This document shows, one piece after another, positions 43,459 to 51,707 of a DNA stretch of 64,000 bases. Numbering within the stretch: the stretch's first letter is position 1; each line of letters begins with the position of its first letter. Source of the stretch: Clostridium sp. CAG:567. GTDB lineage: Bacteria > Bacillota > Clostridia > TANB77 > CAG-508. The stretch is from NCBI GenBank assembly GCA_000437855.1, contig FR902169.1:1-64000 (forward strand), read 5' to 3'. The translations under genes were made by a program, and so were the position numbers. Below the pieces are notes generated by a model, which had not been told where the DNA came from, searched no databases, and saw only the letters and a program-made list of their open reading frames with translations.

Positions 43459-44195
43459 AAGAAAATTTACAATCAAATGTAAATAATGAAAATGAAGATA
43501 TAATAAAAATGTGGGAACCACTTAAATTTGATATTGGCTTAAATTATAAATATGTAAAAAATAATATATTTTTTAAGTTAATATCAAATTTATTTTACTA
43601 CATCATAGTTGCACCAATTATTTTTTTAATTTCTAACATTATTTTTGGACTAAAAATTGAAGGAAAAGAAAATTTAAAAAATATTAAGACTGGTGCTATT
43701 TCAGTATCAAACCATGTGCAATATATAGATTGTGCAATGCTTGGTCTTGCATGGTTTCCTAGAAGAATATATTACACTGCTAAAACTGATGGTTTTAAAA
43801 TGCCTGTGGTTAGGCATTTAGTACGTTTGTTATATGCTATTCCTATACCAGAAAAAATTTCTTGTAAAGAAAATTTTTATAAAGCAATTGATGATTTATT
43901 AGCTAAAAATAAAGTAGTACATTTTTACCCTGAAGCTTCTTTGTGGCCATATTACAATAAATTACGTAATTTTAAAAATGGTGCATTTAAAATTGCTTCA
44001 AAAAATAATGTACCAATTATTCCATTTGTGTTTAGTTTTAGAAAGCCAACTGGTATTTTAAAGCTTTTTAAATCTAAACCTTGCTTAATTTTAAGTGTTC
44101 TACCACCTGTTTATCCAAAACAAAATTTAGCATTTAATGAAAGGTATTTAGATTTAAAAGAAAATGTATACAAAAAAATGAGTGAAAAAATATAA
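43455..44195 (+). CDS. PlsC-type lysophospholipid acyltransferase
   Basis: 246 aa. One or two membrane segments (about 42-72), then the acyltransferase core: NHVQYID (NHxxxxD, residue about 92), the substrate-binding block YPEASLWPY (about 156, where EGTR-type enzymes have PEGTR; here EAS), and VPIIPFVFSFRKP. Transfers an acyl group from acyl-ACP/CoA to a lipid hydroxyl. Coupled with the glycosyltransferase by the overlapping ATGA. The altered EGTR block is shared with a subgroup of clostridial homologues (inference) and may mean an acceptor other than lysophosphatidate. Confidence 0.87.
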   Translation: MKENLQSNVNNENEDIIKMWEPLKFDIGLNYKYVKNNIFFKLISNLFYYIIVAPIIFLISNIIFGLKIEGKENLKNIKTGAISVSNHVQYIDCAMLGLAWFPRRIYYTAKTDGFKMPVVRHLVRLLYAIPIPEKISCKENFYKAIDDLLAKNKVVHFYPEASLWPYYNKLRNFKNGAFKIASKNNVPIIPFVFSFRKPTGILKLFKSKPCLILSVLPPVYPKQNLAFNERYLDLKENVYKKMSEKI

Positions 44196-44219
44196 AATAT
44201 ATTCTTTCACTCATTTTTT
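44173..44219. terminator. Bidirectional terminator at the PlsC/Tex junction
   Basis: Arms aaaaaatgagtgaaa / tttcactcatttttt overlapping the ends of both convergent genes. Confidence 0.75.
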
Positions 44220-46413
44220 ATGCATCTTTCATTGATAGTTGAACTTTTTGTCTCTCTTGGTCAATTCCAATAACTTTAACTTTTACAATATCTCCAACTG
44301 AAACTACATCAGATGGATTTTTTACAAAGCTATTACTTAATTGTGAAATATGTACTAACCCATCATGTTTTACACCTATATCAACAAAAGCGCCAAAGTC
44401 TGTAACATTTCTAACAGTTCCTGTTAAAACCATTCCATCTCTTAAATCTTCAAATTTAAGTACATCTGCTCTTAATATTTGCTTAGGCATTTCATCTCTT
44501 GGGTCTCTACCTGGTTTTGACATTTCTTCAATAATATCTGCTAAAGTCATTTCTCCAACATCAAGCTCTTTTGCTGTTTCTTTTACATCTACTTCTAATA
44601 ATTTAGCTTTTATTTCTGATTGTTTTTCTTTATTTAATAAATCTTCTTTTTTGTATCCTAATTTATTAAGTAAATTTTCTGCAACAGAATAACTTTCTGG
44701 GTGAACTCCTGTGATTTCTAAGGCATTTTTTCCACCAGGAATTCTAATAAATCCTGCACATTGCTCAAATGCTGCTTTTCCTAATTTAGGAACTTTTAGC
44801 AATTCTTTTCTTTCAGCTAATTTACCATTTTCATCACGATATTTTACTATGTTATTTGCAATAGTTTTATTTATTCCTGCTACATAAGAAAGTAATGATG
44901 GTGTAGCCGTATTAACATCAACTCCAACTTCATTTACTGCGTCTTCAACAACACCAGTTAAGCTTTCTGTTAATTTCTTTTGGTCAACATCATGTTGGTA
45001 TTGCCCTACTCCTATAGCCTTAGGATCTATTTTTACAAGTTCTGCAAGTGGGTCTTGCAATCTTCTTGCAATTGATATTGCACCTCTTAAAGATACGTTT
45101 ATATCTGGATATTCTTCTGTTGCAAGTTTTGATGCAGAGTATACAGATGCTCCAGCTTCACTTACAATTGCATAATGAAGTGGTCTTTCAATTTCTTTAA
45201 TCATATCTGCAACAAAGCTTTCAGACTCTCTTGAAGCTGTTCCATTTCCTATTGCAATAATATCAACTTTATATTTTTCTATTAAAGCTTTTAGCTCTTT
45301 TTTTGCACCTTCTACATCATTTTGCGGTTCTGTTGGGTATACAGTAGTAGTTGCAAGTAATTTTCCTGTTTCATCAATTACTGCAATTTTACAACCTGTA
45401 CGATATGCTGGGTCAAACCCCATTACTGTTAAACCTTTTAAAGGTGCTGCTAAAAGTAAAGGTTTTGCATTTTTTCCAAATACTTTAATAGCTTGAGTTT
45501 CTGCCTTTTCTGTTAAGTCAGAACGAATTTCTCTTTCAATAGATGGTTCAATTAATCTGCTCCAACTATCTGCAATTGTTTCTTCTAATATTGTAGTAAA
45601 TTGAGTTTTTTGTTTAATAATGTCTCTATTTATTAAATCTAAAATTTTATCCTCTGGCTTTTCAATTTTTACTTTTAAAAATTCTTCAGCTTCTCCACGA
45701 TTAATAGCTAAAATTCTGTGGCTAGGTAAATGATTTACCTTTTCGCTAAATTCATAATACATATTATATGGTGTTTTTTCTTCTGGCTTTGTAGCTTTAG
45801 TTATTATAACACCTTCTCTATAGCAAATACGTTTAATTTGCTTACGGTATTCAGGGTTATCTGATATAATTTCTGCAATAATATCTTTTGCACCTTGAAT
45901 AGCATCTTCTACAGTTGCTACAACTTTTTCTTTGTTATTTTTATCTTCTTCTGATAATTTATCAATATTTACATATTGTTTTGCAATTTCTTCAATTGGT
46001 GTTTTTTTTGTTTGAGCTAATATAATTTCAGCCAATGGCTCTAATCCTTTTGCTTTAGCTACTGTAGCTCTTGTCTTTTTCTTTTGTTTATATGGTCTAT
46101 ATATGTCTTCAACTTCTGCTAATGTTTTAGCATTTTCTAAATTTGCAACTATTTCGTCTGTAAGTTTTCCTTGATTTTCAATTGATGTTTTTACTTCTTC
46201 TTTTCTTGCTTCTAAGTTACGAAGGTATGTAAGTCTTTCTCCTAAATCTCTTAAGGTTTCATCTGAAAGACCACCTGTTACTTCTTTTCTATAACGTGCA
46301 ATAAAAGGTATTGTATTTCCTTCATTAATTAATTCAATTGTTCTTACAACTTGCACTAATTTTATATTTAATTCTTCTGCAATTATATTTGCAATTCTTT
46401 CTTGTGTATCCAT
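44218..46413 (-). CDS. tex: Tex family transcription accessory protein
   Basis: 731 aa, standard length. Order: helical Tex N-terminal region (about 1-190), YqgF-like RNase H fold (about 325-450, MGFDPAYRTGCKIAVID, IAIGNGTASRE), helix-hairpin-helix repeats (about 490-570, LLSYVAGINKTIANNIVKYRD), and a C-terminal S1 RNA-binding domain (about 650-725, GMVLTGTVRNVTDFGAFVDIGV). Binds nucleic acid and assists RNA polymerase under stress; exact role unclear. Directly abuts the ABC-F gene (no gap), so translation is probably coupled. Confidence 0.95.
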   Translation of the reverse strand: MDTQERIANIIAEELNIKLVQVVRTIELINEGNTIPFIARYRKEVTGGLSDETLRDLGERLTYLRNLEARKEEVKTSIENQGKLTDEIVANLENAKTLAEVEDIYRPYKQKKKTRATVAKAKGLEPLAEIILAQTKKTPIEEIAKQYVNIDKLSEEDKNNKEKVVATVEDAIQGAKDIIAEIISDNPEYRKQIKRICYREGVIITKATKPEEKTPYNMYYEFSEKVNHLPSHRILAINRGEAEEFLKVKIEKPEDKILDLINRDIIKQKTQFTTILEETIADSWSRLIEPSIEREIRSDLTEKAETQAIKVFGKNAKPLLLAAPLKGLTVMGFDPAYRTGCKIAVIDETGKLLATTTVYPTEPQNDVEGAKKELKALIEKYKVDIIAIGNGTASRESESFVADMIKEIERPLHYAIVSEAGASVYSASKLATEEYPDINVSLRGAISIARRLQDPLAELVKIDPKAIGVGQYQHDVDQKKLTESLTGVVEDAVNEVGVDVNTATPSLLSYVAGINKTIANNIVKYRDENGKLAERKELLKVPKLGKAAFEQCAGFIRIPGGKNALEITGVHPESYSVAENLLNKLGYKKEDLLNKEKQSEIKAKLLEVDVKETAKELDVGEMTLADIIEEMSKPGRDPRDEMPKQILRADVLKFEDLRDGMVLTGTVRNVTDFGAFVDIGVKHDGLVHISQLSNSFVKNPSDVVSVGDIVKVKVIGIDQERQKVQLSMKDA

Positions 46414-47994
46414 TTATTCTACTCCTAAATATTCATTATATGTAACTTCTCTATCTATTACTGTATCTGCTTTTATATCAATAATTCTATTTGCAACAGT
46501 TTGAGTTAATTGATGGTCATGTGAAGTAAATAACATGTTTCCTTTAAACTTTTTCATTCCCTCGTTTAACGCTGTAATAGATTCCATATCTAAATGGTTT
46601 GTTGGTTCGTCAAAAATTAAAAAGTTTGCTCCTGATAACATCATTTTTGAAAGAACGCATCTTACTTTTTCTCCACCTGAAAGTACATTTACTTTTTTAA
46701 GTGCTTCTTCGCCTGAAAATAGCATTCTTCCTAAAAAGCTTCTTACATATGTTTCATCAGGATCTTTTGAATATTGTCTTAACCAATCTGTAATTGATAA
46801 GTCTGACTCAAATAAATAGTTATTATCTTTTGGAAAATAGCTTGATGTAATTGTTGTACCCCATACTACTTCTCCTTCATCTGGTTCAAGTTCGCCTGCT
46901 ATAATTTGAAATAATACAGTTTTTGCATTTTCATTATCTGCCAAAAATGCTATTTTATCATTTTGTTTTACTGTAAATGAAACATTATTTAATATTTTTT
47001 CTCCATTTATTGTTTTAGATACATTTTTTACATGTAAAATTTCTTTTCCTGGTTCTCTATCTGGTTTAAAATCCACATAAGGATATCTTCTGTTAGATGG
47101 TTTAATTTCATCTAATTCAATTTTTTCTAATGATTTTTTACGAGATGTTGCTTGTTTTGATTTTGAAGCATTTGCGCTAAATCTTGCAATAAAGTCTTGT
47201 AATTCTTTAATTTTTTCCTCTTTCTTTTTGTTAGCCTCTTTCATTTGTTTTAATGCAAGTTGGCTAGATTCATACCAGAAATCATAGTTTCCTGGATATA
47301 CTTTAATTTTACCAAAGTCAACATCTGCAATATGTGTACAAACTTTATTTAAAAAGTATCTATCATGTGATACAACAATAACTGTATTCTCAAAGTTTAT
47401 TAAAAATTCTTCAAGCCAGCTAATACTTTTTAAATCTAAATCGTTTGTGGGCTCGTCAAGTAAAAGTATATCTGGGTTTCCAAACAATGCTTGTGCTAGC
47501 AATACTTTTACTTTATCTTTTGCTTCTAGATTGCTCATAAGTTCATAATGTTTTTCTGGTGTTATTCCTAAATCGTTTAATAACACTGCTGCATCTGACT
47601 CAGCATTCCATCCATCTAATTCAGCAAAACGTTCTTCTAGTTTAGCAGCTTTCATTCCATCTTCTTCTGAAAAATCAGGCTTTGCATATATTGCATCTTT
47701 TTCTTTCATTATTTTATATAGTTCATCATTTCCCATAATTACTGTGTCCATAACAGTATATTCCTCAAAAGCAAAGTGGTCTTGTTTTAAAACAGATAAT
47801 CTTTCTGTTTTTTCCTTTGTTACTTCACCTTTACTTGGTTCAAGTTCTCCTGATAGAACCTTTAAGAATGTTGATTTTCCTGCACCATTTGCTCCAATAA
47901 TTCCATAGCAACATCCTTTGTTAAATTTTATATTTACATCTTCAAATAAAGTTCTTTTTCCAAATCTAATTGTTACTCCGGTAGCTGTAAGCAT
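46414..47994 (-). CDS. ABC-F ATPase (YkpA/YbiT group)
   Basis: 526 aa with two ABC domains and no membrane part. First: GANGAGKST Walker A near residue 38, NLEAKDKVKVLLAQAL as a diverged signature, ILLLDEPTNDLDL. Linker about 240-305 rich in Lys/Glu (P-site tRNA interaction motif). Second: Walker A is weak (LADNENAKTVLFQ in place of GxxGxGKS), signature LSGGEKVRC, FLIFDEPTNHLDM. That degenerate second Walker A with the intact rest is a feature of the YkpA/YbiT subgroup. Acts on ribosomes. Forms an operon with tex. Confidence 0.9.
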   Translation of the reverse strand: MLTATGVTIRFGKRTLFEDVNIKFNKGCCYGIIGANGAGKSTFLKVLSGELEPSKGEVTKEKTERLSVLKQDHFAFEEYTVMDTVIMGNDELYKIMKEKDAIYAKPDFSEEDGMKAAKLEERFAELDGWNAESDAAVLLNDLGITPEKHYELMSNLEAKDKVKVLLAQALFGNPDILLLDEPTNDLDLKSISWLEEFLINFENTVIVVSHDRYFLNKVCTHIADVDFGKIKVYPGNYDFWYESSQLALKQMKEANKKKEEKIKELQDFIARFSANASKSKQATSRKKSLEKIELDEIKPSNRRYPYVDFKPDREPGKEILHVKNVSKTINGEKILNNVSFTVKQNDKIAFLADNENAKTVLFQIIAGELEPDEGEVVWGTTITSSYFPKDNNYLFESDLSITDWLRQYSKDPDETYVRSFLGRMLFSGEEALKKVNVLSGGEKVRCVLSKMMLSGANFLIFDEPTNHLDMESITALNEGMKKFKGNMLFTSHDHQLTQTVANRIIDIKADTVIDREVTYNEYLGVE

Positions 47995-48057
47995 TGCTTC
48001 TCCTCCTTATTTTTTACATACTTCGTATATTATATCATATTTTTTAATATTGTAAAG

Positions 48058-48098
48058 GAAAAAAAGCCTGAATTGCTTTAGCAATCCAGGCTTTTTTA
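48058..48098. terminator. Bidirectional terminator
   Basis: Stem aaaaagcctgaattgc/gcaatccaggcttttt with one G-U-type mismatch; A/T runs on both sides. Ends the DUF378 transcript before the ABC-F gene. Confidence 0.8.
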
Positions 48099-48102
48099 GC
48101 TT

Positions 48103-48291
48103 TTATCTATCAAATAATAATTTTATTGCCCATAATCCAGAAATTCCCACTAGAATATAAATTATTCTGCTTATTATTGACATTGCACCAAATATTGCAT
48201 CGACTAAATTAAAATTAAATATTCCGACTAGTCCCCAATTAATTGCTCCAATTATTATTAAAACTAAAGCAATTGTATCTATTACTTTCAT
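48103..48291 (-). CDS. DUF378 small membrane protein
   Basis: 62 aa from the ATG at 48291, which has AAAGGAGGA in front (the upstream ATG at 48333 lacks one). Two membrane helices with VLIIIGAINWGLVGIFNFNLVDAIFG, the DUF378 signature (INWGLVG, near residue 15). Function unknown. Single-gene unit between two terminator-like regions. Confidence 0.87.
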   Translation of the reverse strand: MKVIDTIALVLIIIGAINWGLVGIFNFNLVDAIFGAMSIISRIIYILVGISGLWAIKLLFDR

Positions 48292-48411
48292 TAAATTACA
48301 TCCTCCTTTAAAAATTATTTTAAAAGTTTTCACTATAAAGTATATTCACTTTTCGTCATTTTATACTTTTAAAGTTTTATTATTTTTTCCATTAAAGGAG
48401 AATTTTAACAA

Positions 48412-49359
48412 TTATTTTAACATTTCTCTTTTATTTAGCCATAAAGTTGCAATTATTGAAACTATTATTGAAATTCCAATTAAAATTGGAAATCCATAAG
48501 GATTATCTTGAAATGGTACTGGTACATTCATTCCCCAAAAACTTGCAATCATTGTTGGAATTGATAATATAATTGTTATTGATGTTAAAAATTTCATAAC
48601 ACCATTTAAATTATTTGATATTATTGATGCATACGCATCCATAGTTCCATTTAAAATATCACTATATATTTTAGCCATTTCTATCGCTTGCTTATTTTCA
48701 ATAATTGAATCTTCTAATATATCTTCATCTTCTTCATAAAGTTTAATAATTTTTCCACGCATTGTTTTTTCCATTACTAGTTCATTTGATTTTAATGATG
48801 TTGTGAAATAAACCAAGCTTTTCTCTAAATTAAGTAATTTTAATAGTGCTTTGTTCTTCATAGAATTTTTTAATGTTGATTCAGCAACTTCTGTTTCTTT
48901 ATTTATCTTTTTTAACAAATTTAAATACATTGATGAATTTTTGTATAAAATTTGCAATAAAAATCTACTTTTTTTATATGTTATTATATTTTTTGTATTA
49001 TTACACATACTCTGCATAATTTCATTTTTTTTCAAAGATACTGTAATGATATAATCATCTCTTACAAATATAATTCCAATTGGCATTGTTGAATAAATTA
49101 GCGAGTCTCCTTCTCTTTCTCTAATTGGAATATCTATTATAAATAATATTGTATCATCATCTTCTTCAATATCAATTCTAGCTTTTTCCTCATAGTCTAA
49201 TGCATATCTAATAAAATCTTCTTTTATTTTTAAATTATTACATACATCATTTATTTCTTCTTCTGTCGGAGAAATCATATTAATCCAATTTCCCTTTTCA
49301 TATTTAGCTGTTTTTTCTGTTACATTTGTTTCAAGTTCTGTTCTATACATTTCTAACAT
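48412..49359 (-). CDS. corA: CorA family Mg2+/divalent cation channel
   Basis: 315 aa. Long soluble N-terminal domain (about 1-250), then two C-terminal helices (about 255-280 and 288-308) with the selectivity motif FWGMN (GMN about 285) and an extracellular loop VPVPFQDNPYGFP; KREMLK basic tail. Moves Mg2+, Co2+ or Ni2+ as a pentamer. GGGGGAAAATATTATG supplies the SD. Single gene. Confidence 0.92.
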   Translation of the reverse strand: MLEMYRTELETNVTEKTAKYEKGNWINMISPTEEEINDVCNNLKIKEDFIRYALDYEEKARIDIEEDDDTILFIIDIPIREREGDSLIYSTMPIGIIFVRDDYIITVSLKKNEIMQSMCNNTKNIITYKKSRFLLQILYKNSSMYLNLLKKINKETEVAESTLKNSMKNKALLKLLNLEKSLVYFTTSLKSNELVMEKTMRGKIIKLYEEDEDILEDSIIENKQAIEMAKIYSDILNGTMDAYASIISNNLNGVMKFLTSITIILSIPTMIASFWGMNVPVPFQDNPYGFPILIGISIIVSIIATLWLNKREMLK

Positions 49360-49441
49360 AATATTTTCCCCCTTCCGTTTTATATTATACCATATATATC
49401 TTTAAATTCAAAATATTGAAATTTTATTACATATTTTTTAT

Positions 49442-49471
49442 AAAAAAAAATCCAAGATCACCTCTTGGATT
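49442..49471 (-). terminator. Intrinsic terminator
   Basis: On the minus strand aatccaaga-ggtga-tcttggatt followed by T9. It would end a transcript coming from 49486-49700, where only a small broken frame is visible. Confidence 0.8.
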
Positions 49472-49485
49472 GCCGAATGTCTCTA

Positions 49486-49680
49486 CTATTCTTGTGCCTC
49501 ATCTTTTTCATATTCTCTCTTTTTACTTTTTCTGCCAAGCATAATTGCCCAGCCTGTAGTTGCGAGAATCGAAATGACAGCTTTCGTGACAGTTGTATAA
49601 AAAATGAAAAAACGCTCGCAACAGTATTGTTTTATGTTAACTTTGTGAATAGAAAAATAAATCTTCTTTCTATTGAAGAT
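49486..49680 (-). pseudogene. Small membrane-protein frame lacking a start codon
   Basis: An open minus-strand frame of 65 codons ends at a TAG (49488-49486) 14 bp before a strong terminator. It reads FIFYTTVTKAVISILATTGW (one membrane helix) then a charged tail GRKSKKREYEKDEAQE, which looks like real protein, but no ATG/GTG/TTG with an SD is in frame. A perfect 12-bp inverted repeat (49655-49686) interrupts the 5' part. Perhaps a small membrane protein that lost its start. Low certainty. The rest of 49372-49832 shows no gene I can support. Confidence 0.35.
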
Positions 49681-49686
49681 TTATTT
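49655..49686. repeat. Perfect 12-bp inverted repeat
   Basis: aaataaatcttc (49655-49666) and gaagatttattt (49675-49686), 8-nt loop, within the 5' end of the broken small frame. Confidence 0.55.
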
Positions 49687-49832
49687 GGTGCGTTAGCGGT
49701 ACTTATTTGCGAAAAAATAGCACATTTTTTTTGCATATCCTCCCACATTTAGCACAAAAAAATTTCCATTTAATCAACTGTATATACATTTTAGCATATA
49801 TAGTTAAAAATGTATATACGGTTAATCAATTT

Positions 49833-50225
49833 TTATTCTTTTATTATTCTCTTATCTATAAAAGACCAGATTAAACATACTATCCATCCAATTAATGTCC
49901 ATCCCAAAATTATATTAATTCCTATAATATATAATTTATAACTATGATGCCTAACTAAAGCTATAATTGTAGGAATAAAATATATTAATGCTGTTATAAT
50001 TAGTATAAAAACGAATGATATAACTTTTGATTTCATTGATATAATTGGTCCTTTGTTTTCTATAACATTTCCATTACTGTTTGTCAATGAACTACTTGGC
50101 ATATTAGGTTTATAATCTTCTAAATTTACAGAAGTATAACCATATGCTATTTTAGGAACAAATATTAATGTTAATATAGTAAATATCATTACAATAATAA
50201 GACTTTTTGTAATTTGTTTTTTCAT
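49833..50225 (-). CDS. Superinfection-immunity-like membrane protein
   Basis: 130 aa. Signal-like N-terminal helix (about 8-28), short polar stretch (about 30-65), then two helices. The last part IPTIIALVRHHSYKLYIIG..GWTLIGWIVCLIWSF fits the Imm_superinfect family (PTxxAxxR.H....I...N...GWT.IGWI..LIWA), named after phage T4 Imm, which blocks entry of DNA from a second phage. Most bacterial members are untested. AGGAGG precedes the ATG (TTAGGAGGTTAAAA). It sits in the accessory region near recombinase debris. Confidence 0.75.
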   Translation of the reverse strand: MKKQITKSLIIVMIFTILTLIFVPKIAYGYTSVNLEDYKPNMPSSSLTNSNGNVIENKGPIISMKSKVISFVFILIITALIYFIPTIIALVRHHSYKLYIIGINIILGWTLIGWIVCLIWSFIDKRIIKE

Positions 50226-50290
50226 TTTTAACCTCCTAGTTAGCTTATTAGCTAATTAAAATTTTCTAGTATTATTTATTTTTAATCTTG

Positions 50291-51277
50291 TTATTCAGCT
50301 TTATATATTTTTCCATCTTTTACTTCATATACAATACTATTACTGATTTTTTCTAAATTCATGATATGAGTGCATATGTAAGCAGAATATTTCCCATTGT
50401 CCAAATCTACTGGTAAGTTATCTACACCTTCTTTTATCTCCCTCATAGATACAACTTTATCGTTTTTGTCGAATATGTATAAAAGTACATCATTATTACT
50501 TATAAATTCATCCAATGTACACCCTACTGTTTGATAAGAAATTGTTTGATTGGGTTGCAATACTATATTTATTTTATACTGTTTATTATTGGCAAATTCG
50601 TATATGTCATGACTTTCTGCTGATAAATCTACACCATTAATTTCTTTTATAATCTTACTATTTTTATATACTGTAATTACATTGATACTATTTTCACCAT
50701 ATGAACTTTGATATAACAAAGCTCTTACTTTAGCTACATTTCCAATAGGTATTATGTATTCGCCTTCATTAATTTCAAGATAATAATCATATATATTATG
50801 TTTTCTTCTAGATCTTATGTCATGTATTATTTTCCAATTATTAGTTTTTATTTCTATCGTTTTATTACTAATAATATCTCCTAATGCTCTAAAAGTCATT
50901 TCTATGCCATATATTTTTTTACTATCTATCGTATATTTTTTATATGGTCGTATGGCACTATAGTTTAAATTAAAAGCAAATATAATTAAAATAATTAACA
51001 CTATTATAGGCATATGCTTTGAGGTAAAGCTAACTTCATCGGTTTTTCTCAAAATTATAATAGGTAAAATAGATATTACTATAAATCCCATTAATAAAGT
51101 CATAAAGATACTATCAGACAATAATGATAATAAAAGTAGTATATTGTTAGTCTTATCAAATAATGTTCTTCCATGAAATATAAAGTACATGATAATAAAA
51201 ATAATGAAACTAATCATTACTAATATTAGCTTTTTCGGATTTAATTTATTTTCTGATTGAAAATTATTAAAATCCAT
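50291..51277 (-). CDS. Hypothetical membrane protein
   Basis: 328 aa, not recognised. Three hydrophobic segments in the first 110 residues (about 16-34, 45-73, 88-106), then a soluble domain of beta-rich character (about 115-325) with repeated phrases such as DYYLEINEGEYIIPIGNVAKVRALLYQ and SYQTVGCTLDEF. No catalytic motif. Rather weak spacing to its ribosome site (GAAAGGAAAAAATATA). It lies 65 bp upstream of the immunity-like gene on the same strand and may be co-transcribed with it. Confidence 0.6.
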   Translation of the reverse strand: MDFNNFQSENKLNPKKLILVMISFIIFIIMYFIFHGRTLFDKTNNILLLLSLLSDSIFMTLLMGFIVISILPIIILRKTDEVSFTSKHMPIIVLIILIIFAFNLNYSAIRPYKKYTIDSKKIYGIEMTFRALGDIISNKTIEIKTNNWKIIHDIRSRRKHNIYDYYLEINEGEYIIPIGNVAKVRALLYQSSYGENSINVITVYKNSKIIKEINGVDLSAESHDIYEFANNKQYKINIVLQPNQTISYQTVGCTLDEFISNNDVLLYIFDKNDKVVSMREIKEGVDNLPVDLDNGKYSAYICTHIMNLEKISNSIVYEVKDGKIYKAE

Positions 51278-51324
51278 TATATTTTTTCCTTTCTCAATAT
51301 TTTTTTATTCAATTTCTAAAAAAA

Positions 51325-51353
51325 TTGACAAACTGAAATTATTTGTGTATAAT
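51325..51353 (+). promoter_or_regulatory. Promoter of the antitoxin RNA
   Basis: Consensus TTGACA (51325-51330), 17-nt spacer, TATAAT (51348-51353); the strongest promoter in the window, with no ORF behind it. Confidence 0.85.
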
Positions 51354-51358
51354 ATTAA

Positions 51359-51445
51359 TAGGAAATAAGTAACCACAAATGTGGTTGCCGTGTAATATGT
51401 AAAAAACACATCAGACTGGCAAGTTACAGATGTGTTTTTTATTGT
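51359..51445 (+). ncRNA. Putative antisense antitoxin RNA (RNA II-like)
   Basis: An ~85-nt transcript from the consensus promoter to the terminator at 51401-51440. It begins with the repeat taggaaataag, has a hairpin aaccac-aaat-gtggtt and the repeat atgtggttgcc, and ends in the same hairpin used by the convergent toxin mRNA. The two repeats recur in the same order near the 5' end of the toxin transcript. This is the design of the par (Fst) antitoxin of plasmid pAD1. Confidence 0.7.
51401..51440. terminator. Shared bidirectional terminator of the type I toxin-antitoxin pair
   Basis: Arms aaaaaacacatc/gatgtgtttttt (12 bp perfect) and a 16-nt loop; T-run on both strands. It ends both the plus antisense RNA and the minus toxin mRNA, giving them complementary 3' hairpins. 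Confidence 0.85.
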
Positions 51446-51556
51446 CTATTTGCTTAAAAATACTATAAATATAATTAAGGCAAATACTATAATAGTTTCG
51501 ACAACTAATGCAAATAAAAGTAAGTATATTATTTCTAATAAAACAGCTTCTATCAT
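51446..51556 (-). CDS. Small hydrophobic toxin of a type I (par/Fst-like) system
   Basis: 36 aa, too short for usual gene callers. ATG at 51556 with a perfect GGAGGTGG five nt upstream. The peptide begins MIEAVLLEIIY and is one long membrane helix (about 4-34, VVETIIVFALIIFIVFLSK at the end), as expected for membrane toxins. The mRNA leader carries taggaaataag (51633-51623) and atgtggttgcc (51611-51601), the same words as the antisense RNA. It ends into the shared terminator. No clear sequence match to Fst itself is claimed; it is the locus design that fits. Confidence 0.72.
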   Translation of the reverse strand: MIEAVLLEIIYLLLFALVVETIIVFALIIFIVFLSK

Positions 51557-51600
51557 AGCACCACCTCCATTCTCACAACATAAAGTTGCGGATCAAAAGT

Positions 51601-51633
51601 GGCAACCACATCTGCAATTATTCTTATTTCCTA
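51601..51633 (-). repeat. Direct-repeat pair in the toxin mRNA leader
   Basis: On the minus strand taggaaataag and atgtggttgcc, 11 nt apart; the antisense RNA has both, 9 nt apart (51359-51369 and 51379-51389). Because the RNAs run convergently, the repeats are complementary to each other between the two RNAs. Confidence 0.75.
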
Positions 51634-51707
51634 TGTTAATACTATACTATAAATTCGACTAAATAACAGGTGAAAAGTCAAATTTTTCCTATTATTTTTG
51701 TATGATG

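Noticed and set aside
49465..49752. 95-codon plus-strand frame with many Cys
   Set aside because: No SD, begins inside a terminator stem, and lies opposite a more protein-like minus frame.
51359..51390. Riboswitch or plain hairpin at aaccac/gtggtt
   Set aside because: The paired repeats in the convergent mRNA and the shared terminator explain the structure better as an antitoxin RNA.
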